From Ciona intestinalis (taxonomy: Eukaryota > Chordata > Ascidiacea > Phlebobranchia > Cionidae), in contig NW_004190371.2 of assembly GCF_000224145.3 (NCBI RefSeq), positions 124,001 through 188,000 on the forward strand: 64,000 bases of DNA, in the 5' to 3' direction. Position numbers and translations under genes: made by a program. The stretch's first letter is position 1; the number at the start of each line of letters is the position of its first letter. The notes beneath the pieces were generated by a model that was not told where the DNA came from, ran no database searches, and saw only the letters and a program-made list of their open reading frames with translations. Positions 45,631 to 56,700 of this stretch are shown here, one piece after another.

Positions 45631-48600
45631 TCATAGCTTTGTTATCCTGGTTCCTTTGATCCCGTTCGCATACTTTACGGTGTCCCTTGAACTAAAGAAA
45701 TGCAAAATTAAAAGTGTATATTGTAGCATCGCGTATTATTGGGTATAATATCAGCGGATACTTGCATACAATATTAGTCTATAGGAAAACACTTGAAATA
45801 TCGAAGACCGTATAGAGGGGTCATTTTAAATTAAATTAATAACTCACCGCGTTATATAGTTCAACAAGGTCATATTTTGTCGATAAAATATCTCAGCTTC
45901 GTCCAGTGACGTCAAACAAACAGCTTTCTCGGTTTCGGGGAAGAAGAGTGACGTCATGAACGCGAAAACAGAAAGAATTCCAAAAATTGTCTAAGCCAAA
46001 AAAGTGTGCGTAGTCAACAAAATATAATATAGTAGGGTGGTGGAAGATGGGACACCTTTAGCACATATTATCCAGATATTCTGATCGTGTTTTAAACAAT
46101 TAACAACGGTCTATGAGAGTCATGAGGACATAGTTTCATATTTCTTTGAATGTTCTTTGTTTACTACTAAATGGGACGAAAAAATAGAGTTAAAAAGTGT
46201 CCCATCTTCCTCCATCCTACTGTATTATTACTTTTTAGAACAACTGGCATTAATTTTCGTATCTATACAGTTCGACGGTAGGCCATGGGACGACCTATAT
46301 ATGTACGGCGTCGAAACGTCGGTAAGCAAAAAAAGCCAAAAGAGCTGTTTTACAAAACAAGTGTAAAATATGCCTGGCAGCAATAGTAGGTATGTATATA
46401 TATATATATATATATATAATATAGTAGGGTGAGCAATGATGAGACACTTTTTCAGTTTACTCTCTCGTGCTAAACGTGCCCCATCTTACCCCACCGTACT
46501 ATATACAAAATAAATATTGTGGTGTAATATTAATCGGACCTGTATCAGCCAAGGAATACTGTTTTGTAACTCGAGTGTAAACGGAGTGACAACACCACCG
46601 ACTCGTGCAGCCATTGAGCCCATTCCCACACCAGTTGCTCTGAAATTATAGAGGCAACGGTTTCAAATCCGGTTATACATGTAACTATTATATACATCAG
46701 ACGTATATAAGCTGAACGAGGGGACATGGGGTACAGTGTGCTCATAATATCGCTATTTTCTCAATTCTCAATCGTGATTTTAACAATTATAACAAAGCTA
46801 TTTTAGAGTCGTGGACATACGGTTATATTTTAATTCTGTAAATATTCTTTGTATTCTACCAAATATGACAATAAAAGAAACGGAAAAGATAAAACACCTT
46901 ACAAAAAACATACCTAACTACAGTAGGGTAGATATCACTGGTAAGACTGTAGATAATAGTGAACACTGATGTTGCTCCCATTTTGCCCATAACTGCAAGC
47001 ACTACGCTTGTTGTCTCTAAAGCTGTAGAACAGAATGTGTAAAGTATATTCATCAAGGGCGTATATACTTTTATCATGCAACGCGACACTCAATGTTTTA
47101 GTAGATTTTAGAGAAAAATTAAAACAAAATATGTATTAAGCAATGTTTTCGTATTACTTTGGACTGTATCGAAAATAAAAAAATGTTTAACCAAACGCCC
47201 TAGTAATAAAATTCGTAAAAATAAATGAATGTGACTTATTTATTCTCGCATGGCGGGGAAATGACATTCGTTATAATACGATTGTTCTGTTTCACAAACC
47301 TCGTGCCCGCTTACGGGTTGCTACTTAATTAATTTGTATAAGCGTTTTTTTTCAGAAGTATATTTATATAGTTTACCTTGATTTCCATTTGCAAACTCGA
47401 CACATACTGTCGATGCAAAACATGATATTGAACAAAATAGAAACGAAGCACATAGCAAGTTTCGTTTGCCCGTCCATGGAGCAAATAATATAAGTGCTGT
47501 ACCCACAATCTCGATTGCTCCATTTATTCCAGCGTTCGTATAAGGGTCGCCTGCAATGTACAATACATTGTGACATATAAAGAATGAATGAATAAATGAA
47601 ACCTATTTATTATTGCGCAAGACAACGACTGAACAGTAATAACTCGGGTGTTATGTTTCATACACCTTGTGTTACCACGTATGTAACTTACGTTGTTGAT
47701 TATAATTCATAATGGACCATTGGGTTAGTAGAGGAATTCTCGTCAAGTGCATGTCTCCCAAGGTCACATGCGACGACAATGGTAGCAGCATCGAGCCTTA
47801 AATTTGCAACCTCTGGAATAGGGGAAGGCGCGGTAACCCCTCTGCCGCGGTACCAGATATAAGATTGGAAAAAGCAATTATTTTATTACGGTGTAGTAAG
47901 TGCTTTAGCAACGAGACTTCAGCATGTCTCTAACTATGTTGTTATATATAAACCCATTACAATGAATGATAGAATTGAGCGACTGTACCTACCTGACAGA
48001 CTTCCAACGTTAAGTGCCAACCCATAAAACACAAGATTGGCAGTGAACCAACCAAACACAACCGCTAATGATATAATTCTCATGAGTGGACGTTTGAATA
48101 ATTCGATGACGGAATACTTCTCACTTTCCATCGCATTTCTTTGCTAGATCACAAGAAAAACGATATTTATATTTTATACAAGACATAAAAGGCAAAAAAG
48201 GGTCCGCGTAGCACAGTTGCTACAATAGCGCTAGTATATGGACCAGGGAATACGGGTTCGTGGATTGATGATGACGCCAATGTGGGCGTATATATCCCTG
48301 GGCAAGAAACCTAACAAAAACTGAAACGCAATAGTTCCTGCTGATAGGTTGGGTAAAAGTCAGTTAGACAAAAAAACTTTCTCTCCCAAAATTTACAATA
48401 AGTTACCGATGGGGTATAACTCGGTCATCTATACTGATGTATGAAACAGTATATACCCGTGTTATGAAACAGTATATTCCTGAAGTTGCGCCGCCACGAG
48501 AATTAATAAGCTACACTCATTTATCTATACATATATAAGTGTTACCAATAAAAATAAAATAAAAAGAATGAGCGAAAATAGTTTTAACTTTCACCTTTTC

Positions 48601-51383
48601 CTTTTCATCTTGGACCACCATCTCCCAGTCTTCATCCCTGACATGAAGAGAATTACTTTGAGCATATTTTTCCATAATTTGTCTCGCTGCATCACTTCGA
48701 CCAACAGATAACAACCATCTGTAAAAATATTATTATAAATATTGCAGATATTTTGTTTTTGTTTTGCTTTAAAAAATAGTTATATATATAGTGGGGTTGG
48801 GGAGGATATAGGACATTTTTTCATTTTGTTTTCTCGACCAATTTGGTGGTAAACTAAGAACATTCAAAGAATTTTAAAACCGTATTCTCACGACTCCCAT
48901 AAACTCTTGTTATTTGTTTAAAACACGGTCGGGATATTTAGATATTATGTGCTAAAGGTGTCCCATCTTCACCCACCGTACTATATATATATACCTATTT
49001 TTATTTATCCTGTCGACTTCGATAACAAAGAAGTAAGTTACATTCATACATATGCAGACGTATGAATGTGGCACGACATGAAAAAAAAAGCAACTAGTTA
49101 GGCAAAACGCCAACCCCAACCAAAGCTTTTACATGCTGTGAGCAGTAGCCTACACAATGAAATTTACATATACCTTGGCGATTCCGGCAAAATAAACCAA
49201 ATCAGAATAAATGGAACACTTATGAGGCCAGTAATGAACATGAGGTTACTCCAAGTTCGAAGAGCGTAAGCGAAACCTGGCAGAGTTGCGTGGGCGATGT
49301 TGGCTGACTGAAACACGAACATACCAACAACAGTGCGATGATGTTTCGGACAGATTTCACTAGCTTGTGTGAAGGAATAAATATACGAGGAGTTAAACTT
49401 TTTAAGGATAAAATGAATTATATAATGTATAATGGATTAGAGTATTCATTTTAATTCTCTTTTTGTCGTATAAAGGAGGGGGGGAGATGAGACATCTTTT
49501 CATTCTATTTTTTCGTACCATTGGGTATTAAACAAAAAACATTCAAAGAAATATAGAACCGTATAACGTCACGATTTCCATAGACCGTTGTGAATTGTTT
49601 AAAACACGATCGGGGTATTTGGACATTATGTGATAAAGGTGTCCTATCTTACTTCACAGTAATATATATTGTTAGGTAGAAAACGAAGAATATTTAAAAA
49701 ATTCTATAACCGTATTCTCAGAACTCTGTAAACGAGTGATGATAGATGTTAAGAGACGATTGTATGTTAGCGGTATCCACCTTACCCAATAGTATTATAT
49801 ATTCATAAATGTGGAAACTCTATAGTCATATATGGAAATACTTACTGTAAACAAACACCGAGATAAAACAAGCGATCGCCGACCCAGCTGATAATACACG
49901 AAGACACAAATATAGTTCGAAGTAGGGCGAGAAACATAAACTGATCCCAAATATAAGGTGACAAACACAAAACACCAACATCGCAAGTTTACGACCAAGC
50001 CTATGTAAATAGCTTACCGTTACAAGAGAGCATAGCTTTAATGAATGAACACGGAAGTTAGAACGTAAAAAACAGACAGGCTTGCAAAAAAAGTTGTTCA
50101 TGTAAAAAAATAAGTTTTACTTACGGTTAAAAACATTTGCTTTTACCTGTCTCCGTATACACGAAACAGTGCCAGAGCCATGCATAGTACACTTATTAAC
50201 AACTAAGATCTATTTTACGTGGTTGAGGACCATAGGATTTAGTTCAATTTTTAGACCCATTACTCAATTACGCTTATGCGTGCAAAAGTAAAGTCCCTTA
50301 ACAACCATGATGACATAATAACTCACCAATCTCCCACAGGCCCATATGCAGCCGAACCAATAAAAAATCCAACAAAGAACAAACTATTTGCGATGGTGTC
50401 CAATATACTCCGGTCGCATACCAGATTCCACTAAAACAAAACAAAAAAACAAAAAAACTTCTTGTACACCAACATTTATATATATTTTGTCACACTCATA
50501 TCTCATATATGTCACACTCATATCTCATATATGTCACATATCTCATATATGTCACTCATATCTCATATATGTCACACTCATATCTCATATCTCATATATC
50601 ACACTCATATACACCCTGCTGCTAGCATTTTTTTTTTTCATTCTTTTTACCGTCCAAATTGTTAGAAAACAAAGAATATCGACAATTTACATAACCGTAT
50701 TCTCGCGATTCTAAAAGAGCATCGTTAGTTGTAAAAACACGGTTAGGAAATATGGGATACTGTATGCCATCGGTATCAATCTAAACCCTAAGTAGCATAT
50801 AAGATACCGGTTTAAATTGTTTCACCTGCGTCACTGTTGTCATAGTGTAAACATCGGTATCGTAATGATAACCTTTATCGCATGGTATGACGTCATTGGT
50901 TGGCTGAATGCAAGTAAGATTGACATAACAATTCGTTAGATTCAAGTCGTACCTATGACACGTGTCGTATTTCTGGCAAAAAAATTATATCGTGGTTAAA
51001 ATGTGTTACAGCATTGTATATTTGAATGGTAGAACTACTAAAATACCTGCTTTTCGTAATCATAAGGAATCGTATAATTTCGAATTTCCGCCTCAGATAA
51101 GCCGTAAGTTGGGTCTTCAAGGGGGGGTACAGCACACCTGTAACAAAATATTCATGTGTTGTGTTGCAAATCATACCATAGTATAGCGTGTGTACCTGAA
51201 TACAGGCACAGCGCTCAGATATATACCACTCTGGTGAATATATGCCGTTGCATAGGAAAGATAGGCAGCTCCAATGCAAACTAATATCTGGTATCTTGTA
51301 AAACCACCAAGCTGTTCCTGTAGGTCGTCAAGATCTTTCGTTTTCTTATCCATTCTAATTACAAGTTCGCAACGTGTTGGCAT
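45631..51383 (-). CDS. SLC22-family organic-ion transporter (MFS)
   Basis: Plasma-membrane carrier for organic cations, anions or zwitterions. Thirteen exons: 51196-51383, 51047-51137, 50826-50972, 50327-50430, 49846-50000, 49174-49363, 48595-48718, 47993-48143, 47377-47550, 46914-47022, 46540-46639, 45848-45990, 45631-45691; 578 residues. Family signs in order: TM1 after LGGFTRYQILVCIG; a large Cys-rich extracellular loop (about 62-150) with two NLT glycosylation sequons; GPVGDWLGRK at the TM2/3 loop (MFS motif A variant); LPESPRWLLSVGR after TM6; LNVGSLSGDPYTN near TM7; RATGVGMGSMAARVGG in the TM10-11 region; FFPETEKA after TM12. A second Met (51353) would shorten the N terminus by 10 residues. 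The last exon, encoding a basic tail, is the least certain. Substrate and subfamily cannot be assigned from sequence alone. Confidence 0.93.
46027..46226. mobile_element. MITE-like element in SLC22 intron
   Basis: Ends TAGTAGGGTGGTGGAAGATG and GTGTCCCATCTTCCTCCATC with CCTACTGTA; interior is inverse-oriented relative to 31461-31656. Confidence 0.8.
46393..46505. mobile_element. TA microsatellite plus internally deleted MITE
   Basis: A (TA)n run at 46393-46420 abuts an 86-bp element with both ends intact (ATAGTAGGGTGAGCAATGAT; GCCCCATCTTACCCCACCGT) but most of the interior missing. Confidence 0.7.
47224..47866 (+). repeat. Two GAATGAATGTAACTTA-type/composite elements flanking SLC22 exon 9
   Basis: The first (47224-47340) has CATTCGTTATAATACGATTG and CGTGCCCGCTTACGGGTTGC. 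The second (47578-47866) has a GAATGAATGAATAAATGAAA head and a reverse tRNA-like tail with GACAATGGTAGCAGCATCGA and CCCCTCTGCCGCGGTACCAG. The exon at 47377-47550 lies between them. Confidence 0.7.
48195..48525 (-). repeat. Composite SINE-like element, reverse
   Basis: tRNA-like part (GTCCGCGTAGCACAGTTGCT; GGGAATACGGGTTCGTGGAT) followed by the reversed GAATGAATG-type part with GTTACCGATGGGGTATAACT and a CGCCGCCACGAG end. Confidence 0.6.
48783..48990. mobile_element. MITE-like element in SLC22 intron
   Basis: AGTGGGGTTGGGGAGGATAT start and GGTGTCCCATCTTCACCCAC end with CGTACTATATA; interior AAACACGGTCGGGATATTTA. Confidence 0.8.
49470..49670. mobile_element. MITE-like element in SLC22 intron
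   Basis: Starts GGAGGGGGGGAGATGAGACA and ends AAGGTGTCCTATCTTACTTC; interior CCATAGACCGTTGTGAATTG. A further degraded half-copy follows to about 49800. Confidence 0.75.
50489..50610 (+). repeat. Minisatellite in SLC22 intron 3
   Basis: About five tandem copies of a unit like GTCACACTCATATCTCATAT plus AT, some shortened (GTCACATATCTC; GTCACTCATATC). Confidence 0.9.
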
Positions 51384-51872
51384 TAACTTATACACGATGC
51401 ATTACAAGCTTTAACAAATGTTTTGTTAAGAGGAAGCCACAATGTTAGCTTAAGAGGTTAAACATTAACGTTTCTGACCACGGAATGCGTTTTCTATGTT
51501 GAGATTTGCTGCAACAGTTAACAACGATGCAAAATCACTGAGTCACGAAATAAATACGGCAATTAAAAACAGATTCATCGAATTTACAAGCTACAGGGAA
51601 ATATGTTAAAAGCGACTACAATAACAACTTTCAAAATGCATGCATCACACGTAGATATTATGCAATATTATGTCCTTTTTCTCATAATGATCCCACTTTT
51701 TTTACGAAAAATCAACTAAAAAAATAATGAAAGCGAAGGCAAGACATTTGTACATACAAAGTTCACCGAAACTTTTTGTCTCTTTTTCAGCCTCCATGGA
51801 ATTTTTAAATGACCCCACGATGAACTCTAACAACTCGCACAGGTGTTAAGTAAACATCACACAATCTGGTAT

Positions 51873-52072
51873 ATATAGTAGGGTGGGGAAAGATGGGACA
51901 CCTTTAGCACATAATGTCCAAATATCCTGATCATGTTTTAAACAATTAGCAACGGTCTATGGAAGTCGTGAGGATACGGTTTTAGAATTGTTTGTAGGAT
52001 CTTTGTTTACTACCGAATAGGACGAGAAAATAGAATCAAAAGGTGTCCCATCTCCCCCCGACCTACTATATC
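51873..52072. mobile_element. MITE-like element
   Basis: Well-preserved ends ATAGTAGGGTGGGGAAAGAT and AAGGTGTCCCATCTCCCCCC with GACCTACTATAT; interior AACAATTAGCAACGGTCTAT. Confidence 0.85.
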
Positions 52073-52729
52073 TCCTATACGACCTATGGTCGGCTTATAT
52101 ACGTATACAATACCTGAAATCAATCAAAACAACGAAGGGAATTAACAGCAAAATGTCAGTCACGATGGAACAAAACGAATGTGTTGAAAGTCACAAATAC
52201 TCCTTAACACCGATGTCTATATACGAAAACCTAACTCACATACTTTTAGGTTATAGATTTCTGCGCGAACTTTTTAAAACTGAATTGACTTTTAGCAACA
52301 GCTGTCTTTGTAAAACTGGTAATGAGCCATCACATATGCTAAGTTGCTAGACATAGAGACATAGACCTCATACTAAAGCATCACGAACGTCAAACAAAAA
52401 CTAGAATCACAGTTCCGCTTCAATGTATCGACAACAAGAGTCGAAATCGGCGAAAAATGTTAATTGCTATAGAGCGGCGGTGTGGCGATTAATTATAACG
52501 GTGGGAGTAAGTTTAAAGTGCAGAGTCCTATTTTGGTTGCCTGCACTGGGCATGACTCAACTCTTGGGGAAGAAAAATGAATAAACTAGATTTTCAGCAT
52601 GCGAAGTGGTGGGGTAATGAATCCTACAAGCGATGCTTATACGAGTATGATAAGAGTGATTTTATTGAACAAGGAATTGATAATGTTAGTAGTTTTAGAT
52701 ATTAAACATTAGTGTAGTATATTACCTCA

Positions 52730-53125
52730 TATATCCTTGCATGCTGACGGGACAACGCTTTTCGTTAAAACATGGGTGTTATGTTTCAAATACCTCGTGC
52801 TCGTTTACGCGTTACAGCTTTGTGACTTGCGAGTTTGTTGAAGTTTATGGCTTGGCCAAGGACACTTACGTCATCATCGTCTGTAGGGTGTCACGCCTTT
52901 TATCCTAAACATTATTTCTTTTTATTTTATCAATAAGCGTGTTTTAACAACTATTGTTTTACCGTAACTGCCTGTTTTTTCGCTTTTGTCAACTCTCTTG
53001 TTCTTCGTTACATCGGGACCGAAGAGACGAAATAAATTTCATTCATTCATGTAGCATTGAGCCTTGAATCCATAAACTTATGGCCTAGAGTACAGTCCTA
53101 TGCACTAACCACTTTGCCGGTTCCT
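52730..53125 (+). repeat. Composite SINE-like element with insertion
   Basis: AAACATGGGTGTTATGTTTC, CTCGTGCTCGTTTACGCGTT, then CTTGGCCAAGGACACTTACG and, after an inserted AT-rich stretch, ATGTAGCATTGAGCCTTGAA and GCACTAACCACTTTGCCGGT. Confidence 0.6.
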
Positions 53126-53249
53126 CGAAAATCTTGTACACAACCCCAAAATGGTAAAATAAAAGTTGTCTATTGAACATTGATGGTAAAAGCTGTATAA
53201 AAGAAAGCGTGGCTGTTCAAAAATCGAACACTTATTTTAAAGAACAGAT

Positions 53250-53255
53250 TTTATT
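53250..53255 (-). terminator. Candidate poly(A) signal of EML
   Basis: AATAAA on the minus strand (TTTATT on plus), about 500 bases after the EML stop. No closer canonical signal was noticed. Confidence 0.35.
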
Positions 53256-53752
53256 GCAGAATTCTGTCTTGGTGAAGTCTTAGGGGTCTTAGGCTATTTG
53301 TAATGTACATACCAACAACATTCAGACAATATACAACAGAGGGTAATATTTCTGTATTACATAAATTTGTTACCACTCGGTTTAAAGTGAAGGTAATTGA
53401 AAAGGAACGTAATGGAATATATGGGGAGTCTCAAACACAAACACAAACACAATAATAAAATACCATAGACTTTGTATTATAATCCAAGAATTTGACATTA
53501 ATTTCACTACATCACGTGCCACCTATTTTTACGTCACAGTGCATAACTTATACGTGTTCTAGAGTCTATTCTACCAATTAAATTTATAGAGTGCAAATAT
53601 TTTGTCAGGGGTTTTACACGAGTGAGCAGCTATAGTCGTATTTAAATATGTACAGTTATAGATGATATTACTGCATTAAGTATAATACGCAGTAATCAGC
53701 ACATAACTTAGACAACATTGTAGATATTAGCGTATTATATTATTAAAGTTGG

Positions 53753-56700
53753 CTACACCACTTTCCACTGCATAGTGCTACAATCTTGTCCACCCGTAGA
53801 TATCAAACGATCGTCGCCCGCCATGAATTGAACCGATGTCACGTGACTGCTGTGTCCGCTGTAATTATGGCTGGAACTCTGGAAGAAAAACATGTCATTA
53901 ATAGTTTGAACAATTGTACTTAAACATTGAATTAAACTTAAAGACGGCCGGACCACGCTCATACAAGTTGGTTTTAAATGAAAGTTTATACCTAATAAAT
54001 ACTATCTGTGGGATTTTTTTGTGAAAAAAAATACTTAGTTTGGCCAAAAAAAAACGTTTTAAAAAGTGCCAAAAAATTCGCCTATTGTTGCGTCACTCGC
54101 GGGCACTATGACGTAAATTACGTCACGATCTGTTCTAATCGATCAGCTGATTTAGGCTTTGCTAGCAGAAAATAAAATATTGCGTGCAGCAAAACAGAGT
54201 GTACCGTCGACATAGCGTTTTCTGTTACTTTTAAATTAAGAAATATGCGTAGGTATTGCCGTGGCTTGATTTTAGTTTAAAATTAATGTTTTTTTAAGTT
54301 GTTTGTAAGTGTATTACACCATTTAAATTTGTCAGTTAACAATAATGTAAAAAAGTGTGACGTATAGTTGTGTAGAAGTATTTTATCTGATGAAGTGACA
54401 TAAGTGAAGATCCTAGTCCACTAGCAATAGATATTGAGCCGTTCCAGCTTGAACCTGTACTTCCAGCAAGTGTTGGGGAAGTAGACATGCCAAGTTTACC
54501 TACCATTGGAAAACAAGTTAAGTCGAGCAAATCAAAAATACAATTTGGTGGGTTGACTAAGAATATAATTTATTAAAAAATGTCACATTTAATAAGACTG
54601 TTGACTAAAGTGTCTACTGTCTTTTTTACTGAGTTTGCTGAAACAGTCAGTTACAACACTTATACAGCAAGGCTCCGTATTGTCACAGAGCAAAGTCTCT
54701 CGGCATTATCCTAATAATGCGGCTTCCTCATTAATGCGTTTGTGTGTTGGCATTGTTATATGTGGGAGGGGAAACGTTCGTGTTGCGTCAGCTAGCAACT
54801 TTATACACGACACACAATCTTTATGCATATAGTAAAATTTAAACGAATTTTTTCCCTAAAAACGAAATATTGTATTGTGACGTAAATTAAATCGAATTTA
54901 CATACAAGTCGACTCGTAAGCTACCACCCATGTTACAACGACTGTCGTTGCCCGTCACGCGAGGATAACCAGGTTAGATTCATTCATTAACTGGTGTTGT
55001 ATATTCTAGCAGCGGTCGAACCAACGCCCACGAAAACATCTTTTATAAACATGCGGTTAGTGCCGTGTGCACACGACCTCGCACAGAACGGTTGAGCAGA
55101 CACGCAGTGTATGAACCACCGCGTGCCTATCACTTTACAATGTAAGTGAAGCACCGCAGTGTGTTAGCGTGTGGTTTGTGTGTCTGAGCACGCGCCCTCA
55201 TACTGTGTAGGTCTGTAGGATGTATAGCGCAGTATGCTAGACCATGTACGTTTTGTAGCCGAGTAACAATGTCGTTGTTTGATATACTAGCGTTCAAATT
55301 GTGTCAGTGTGGATTGTATGAAACTGTACGGATACTGAAAGGTAAGGTGTGCTTTGTTACGTGTAATGTGTTTTGTTACACCAATATGAAGTTTTTGTTA
55401 CGTCATTATCATTTTAGAAGAAGAAATCGAAAGTGACGTATTGGATATGATCACGGAAAACATGTTGTTTAAAATCGGGGTCAAGTGAGTTGTTCATAAA
55501 CTTACGTATTGAGTGAATGAATTTAATCTATTTATACTCGCGTGGCGAGGCAACGGCAAAAAAACGGGTGTTCTGTTTCATACACCTCGTGCCCGCTTAC
55601 GAGTTACCACGTGTGTAATGTTTCGCTGTACAGCAGATATTTATGCCAAAAATATCGGTCTATTTACTGTATGTAAGCTTCAACATTACGATTAACATGG
55701 TTGTCTTGTGACGCACCTGTTGGTTACAAAACAGCGGTGGTGCCCGTAATTAGAAGTTGCTGTGTATTAACATATTACATACTACAGACCACTTGGAGTT
55801 CGTCTCCGTGTGTTGAAGTTAATATCCCAGCTACCACGCGAGGTAAGATATGTGGCTATTTTAACATTAATACTTCAATATATGTAGTAGACTGGGGAAA
55901 GATGGGACACCTTTTCATTCTACTTTTTTGTTCTCATAATAGTAAACAAAGAACATTAAAAGAATTACAAAACCGTATCCCCACGACTCCCGTATACCGT
56001 TCTTAATTGTTTAATACACGATTAGGATATTTGAAAATAATGTGCTAAAGATGTCCCATCTTCTCCCACAGTACTATATGTTGCACATACTCAATATTTT
56101 CTTTATTGCTTCAACCCGGTGCTTCCTTTTGGGTTGTCTGTCAGCCATACATTAAAATAATGATTCACTAAATTTATGACACAAAAAGTTACAAATGTGG
56201 TAACTTATCAGCGGGTATGAGATGTGAGTAACAGAACACCCCTGCTATGACGAATGTCATTGCCTCACCACCTGAGAATAAATAAGATTCATATTCATTT
56301 ATTTTAATAGATTAAGTTGGAGGTTCAAGAAAATGTTCCGACGGAAGTTATTGATGTCCCAACATCAAGCATGAGATTTGAGGAAGAGTCCTCCGGACAC
56401 ACAGATCAACTGAGGCAGGATATGATCTTCGAAACATCAACAGAACAAGGGAAGCAAATCAGCGAAGTGCCGGAAACGCATGTTGGAGCAATGAATAGAT
56501 ATATAAGTCATGATGAAGCAAGCATGAGTTCTTCTTCATGTGAAAATGATGAGTCACTGATGATCAATATAAACTCACACAGTCTCGTGAATGAATTACC
56601 GTCACCGATTCCGTACCCAAACTTTTCTATGTTTGTTTTACGAGCGGAAAAAGAAGGTTCAGTTTTATCTGTGCGCTCGCACATAATAAGGGAATGTGCG

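Larger units (their letters stand above)
51384..53752. other. Intergenic between SLC22 5' end and EML 3' end
   Basis: Contains a MITE (51873-52072), a composite SINE-like element (52730-53125) and the EML 3' flank. The 65-codon ORF at 52153-52350 (+) has no family signal. The SLC22 promoter should lie near 51400-51850; no TATA box was recognised. Confidence 0.5.

Noticed and set aside
50489..50610. CRISPR-like spaced repeat
   Set aside because: Units are contiguous, without unique spacers, in a eukaryotic intron. It is a minisatellite.
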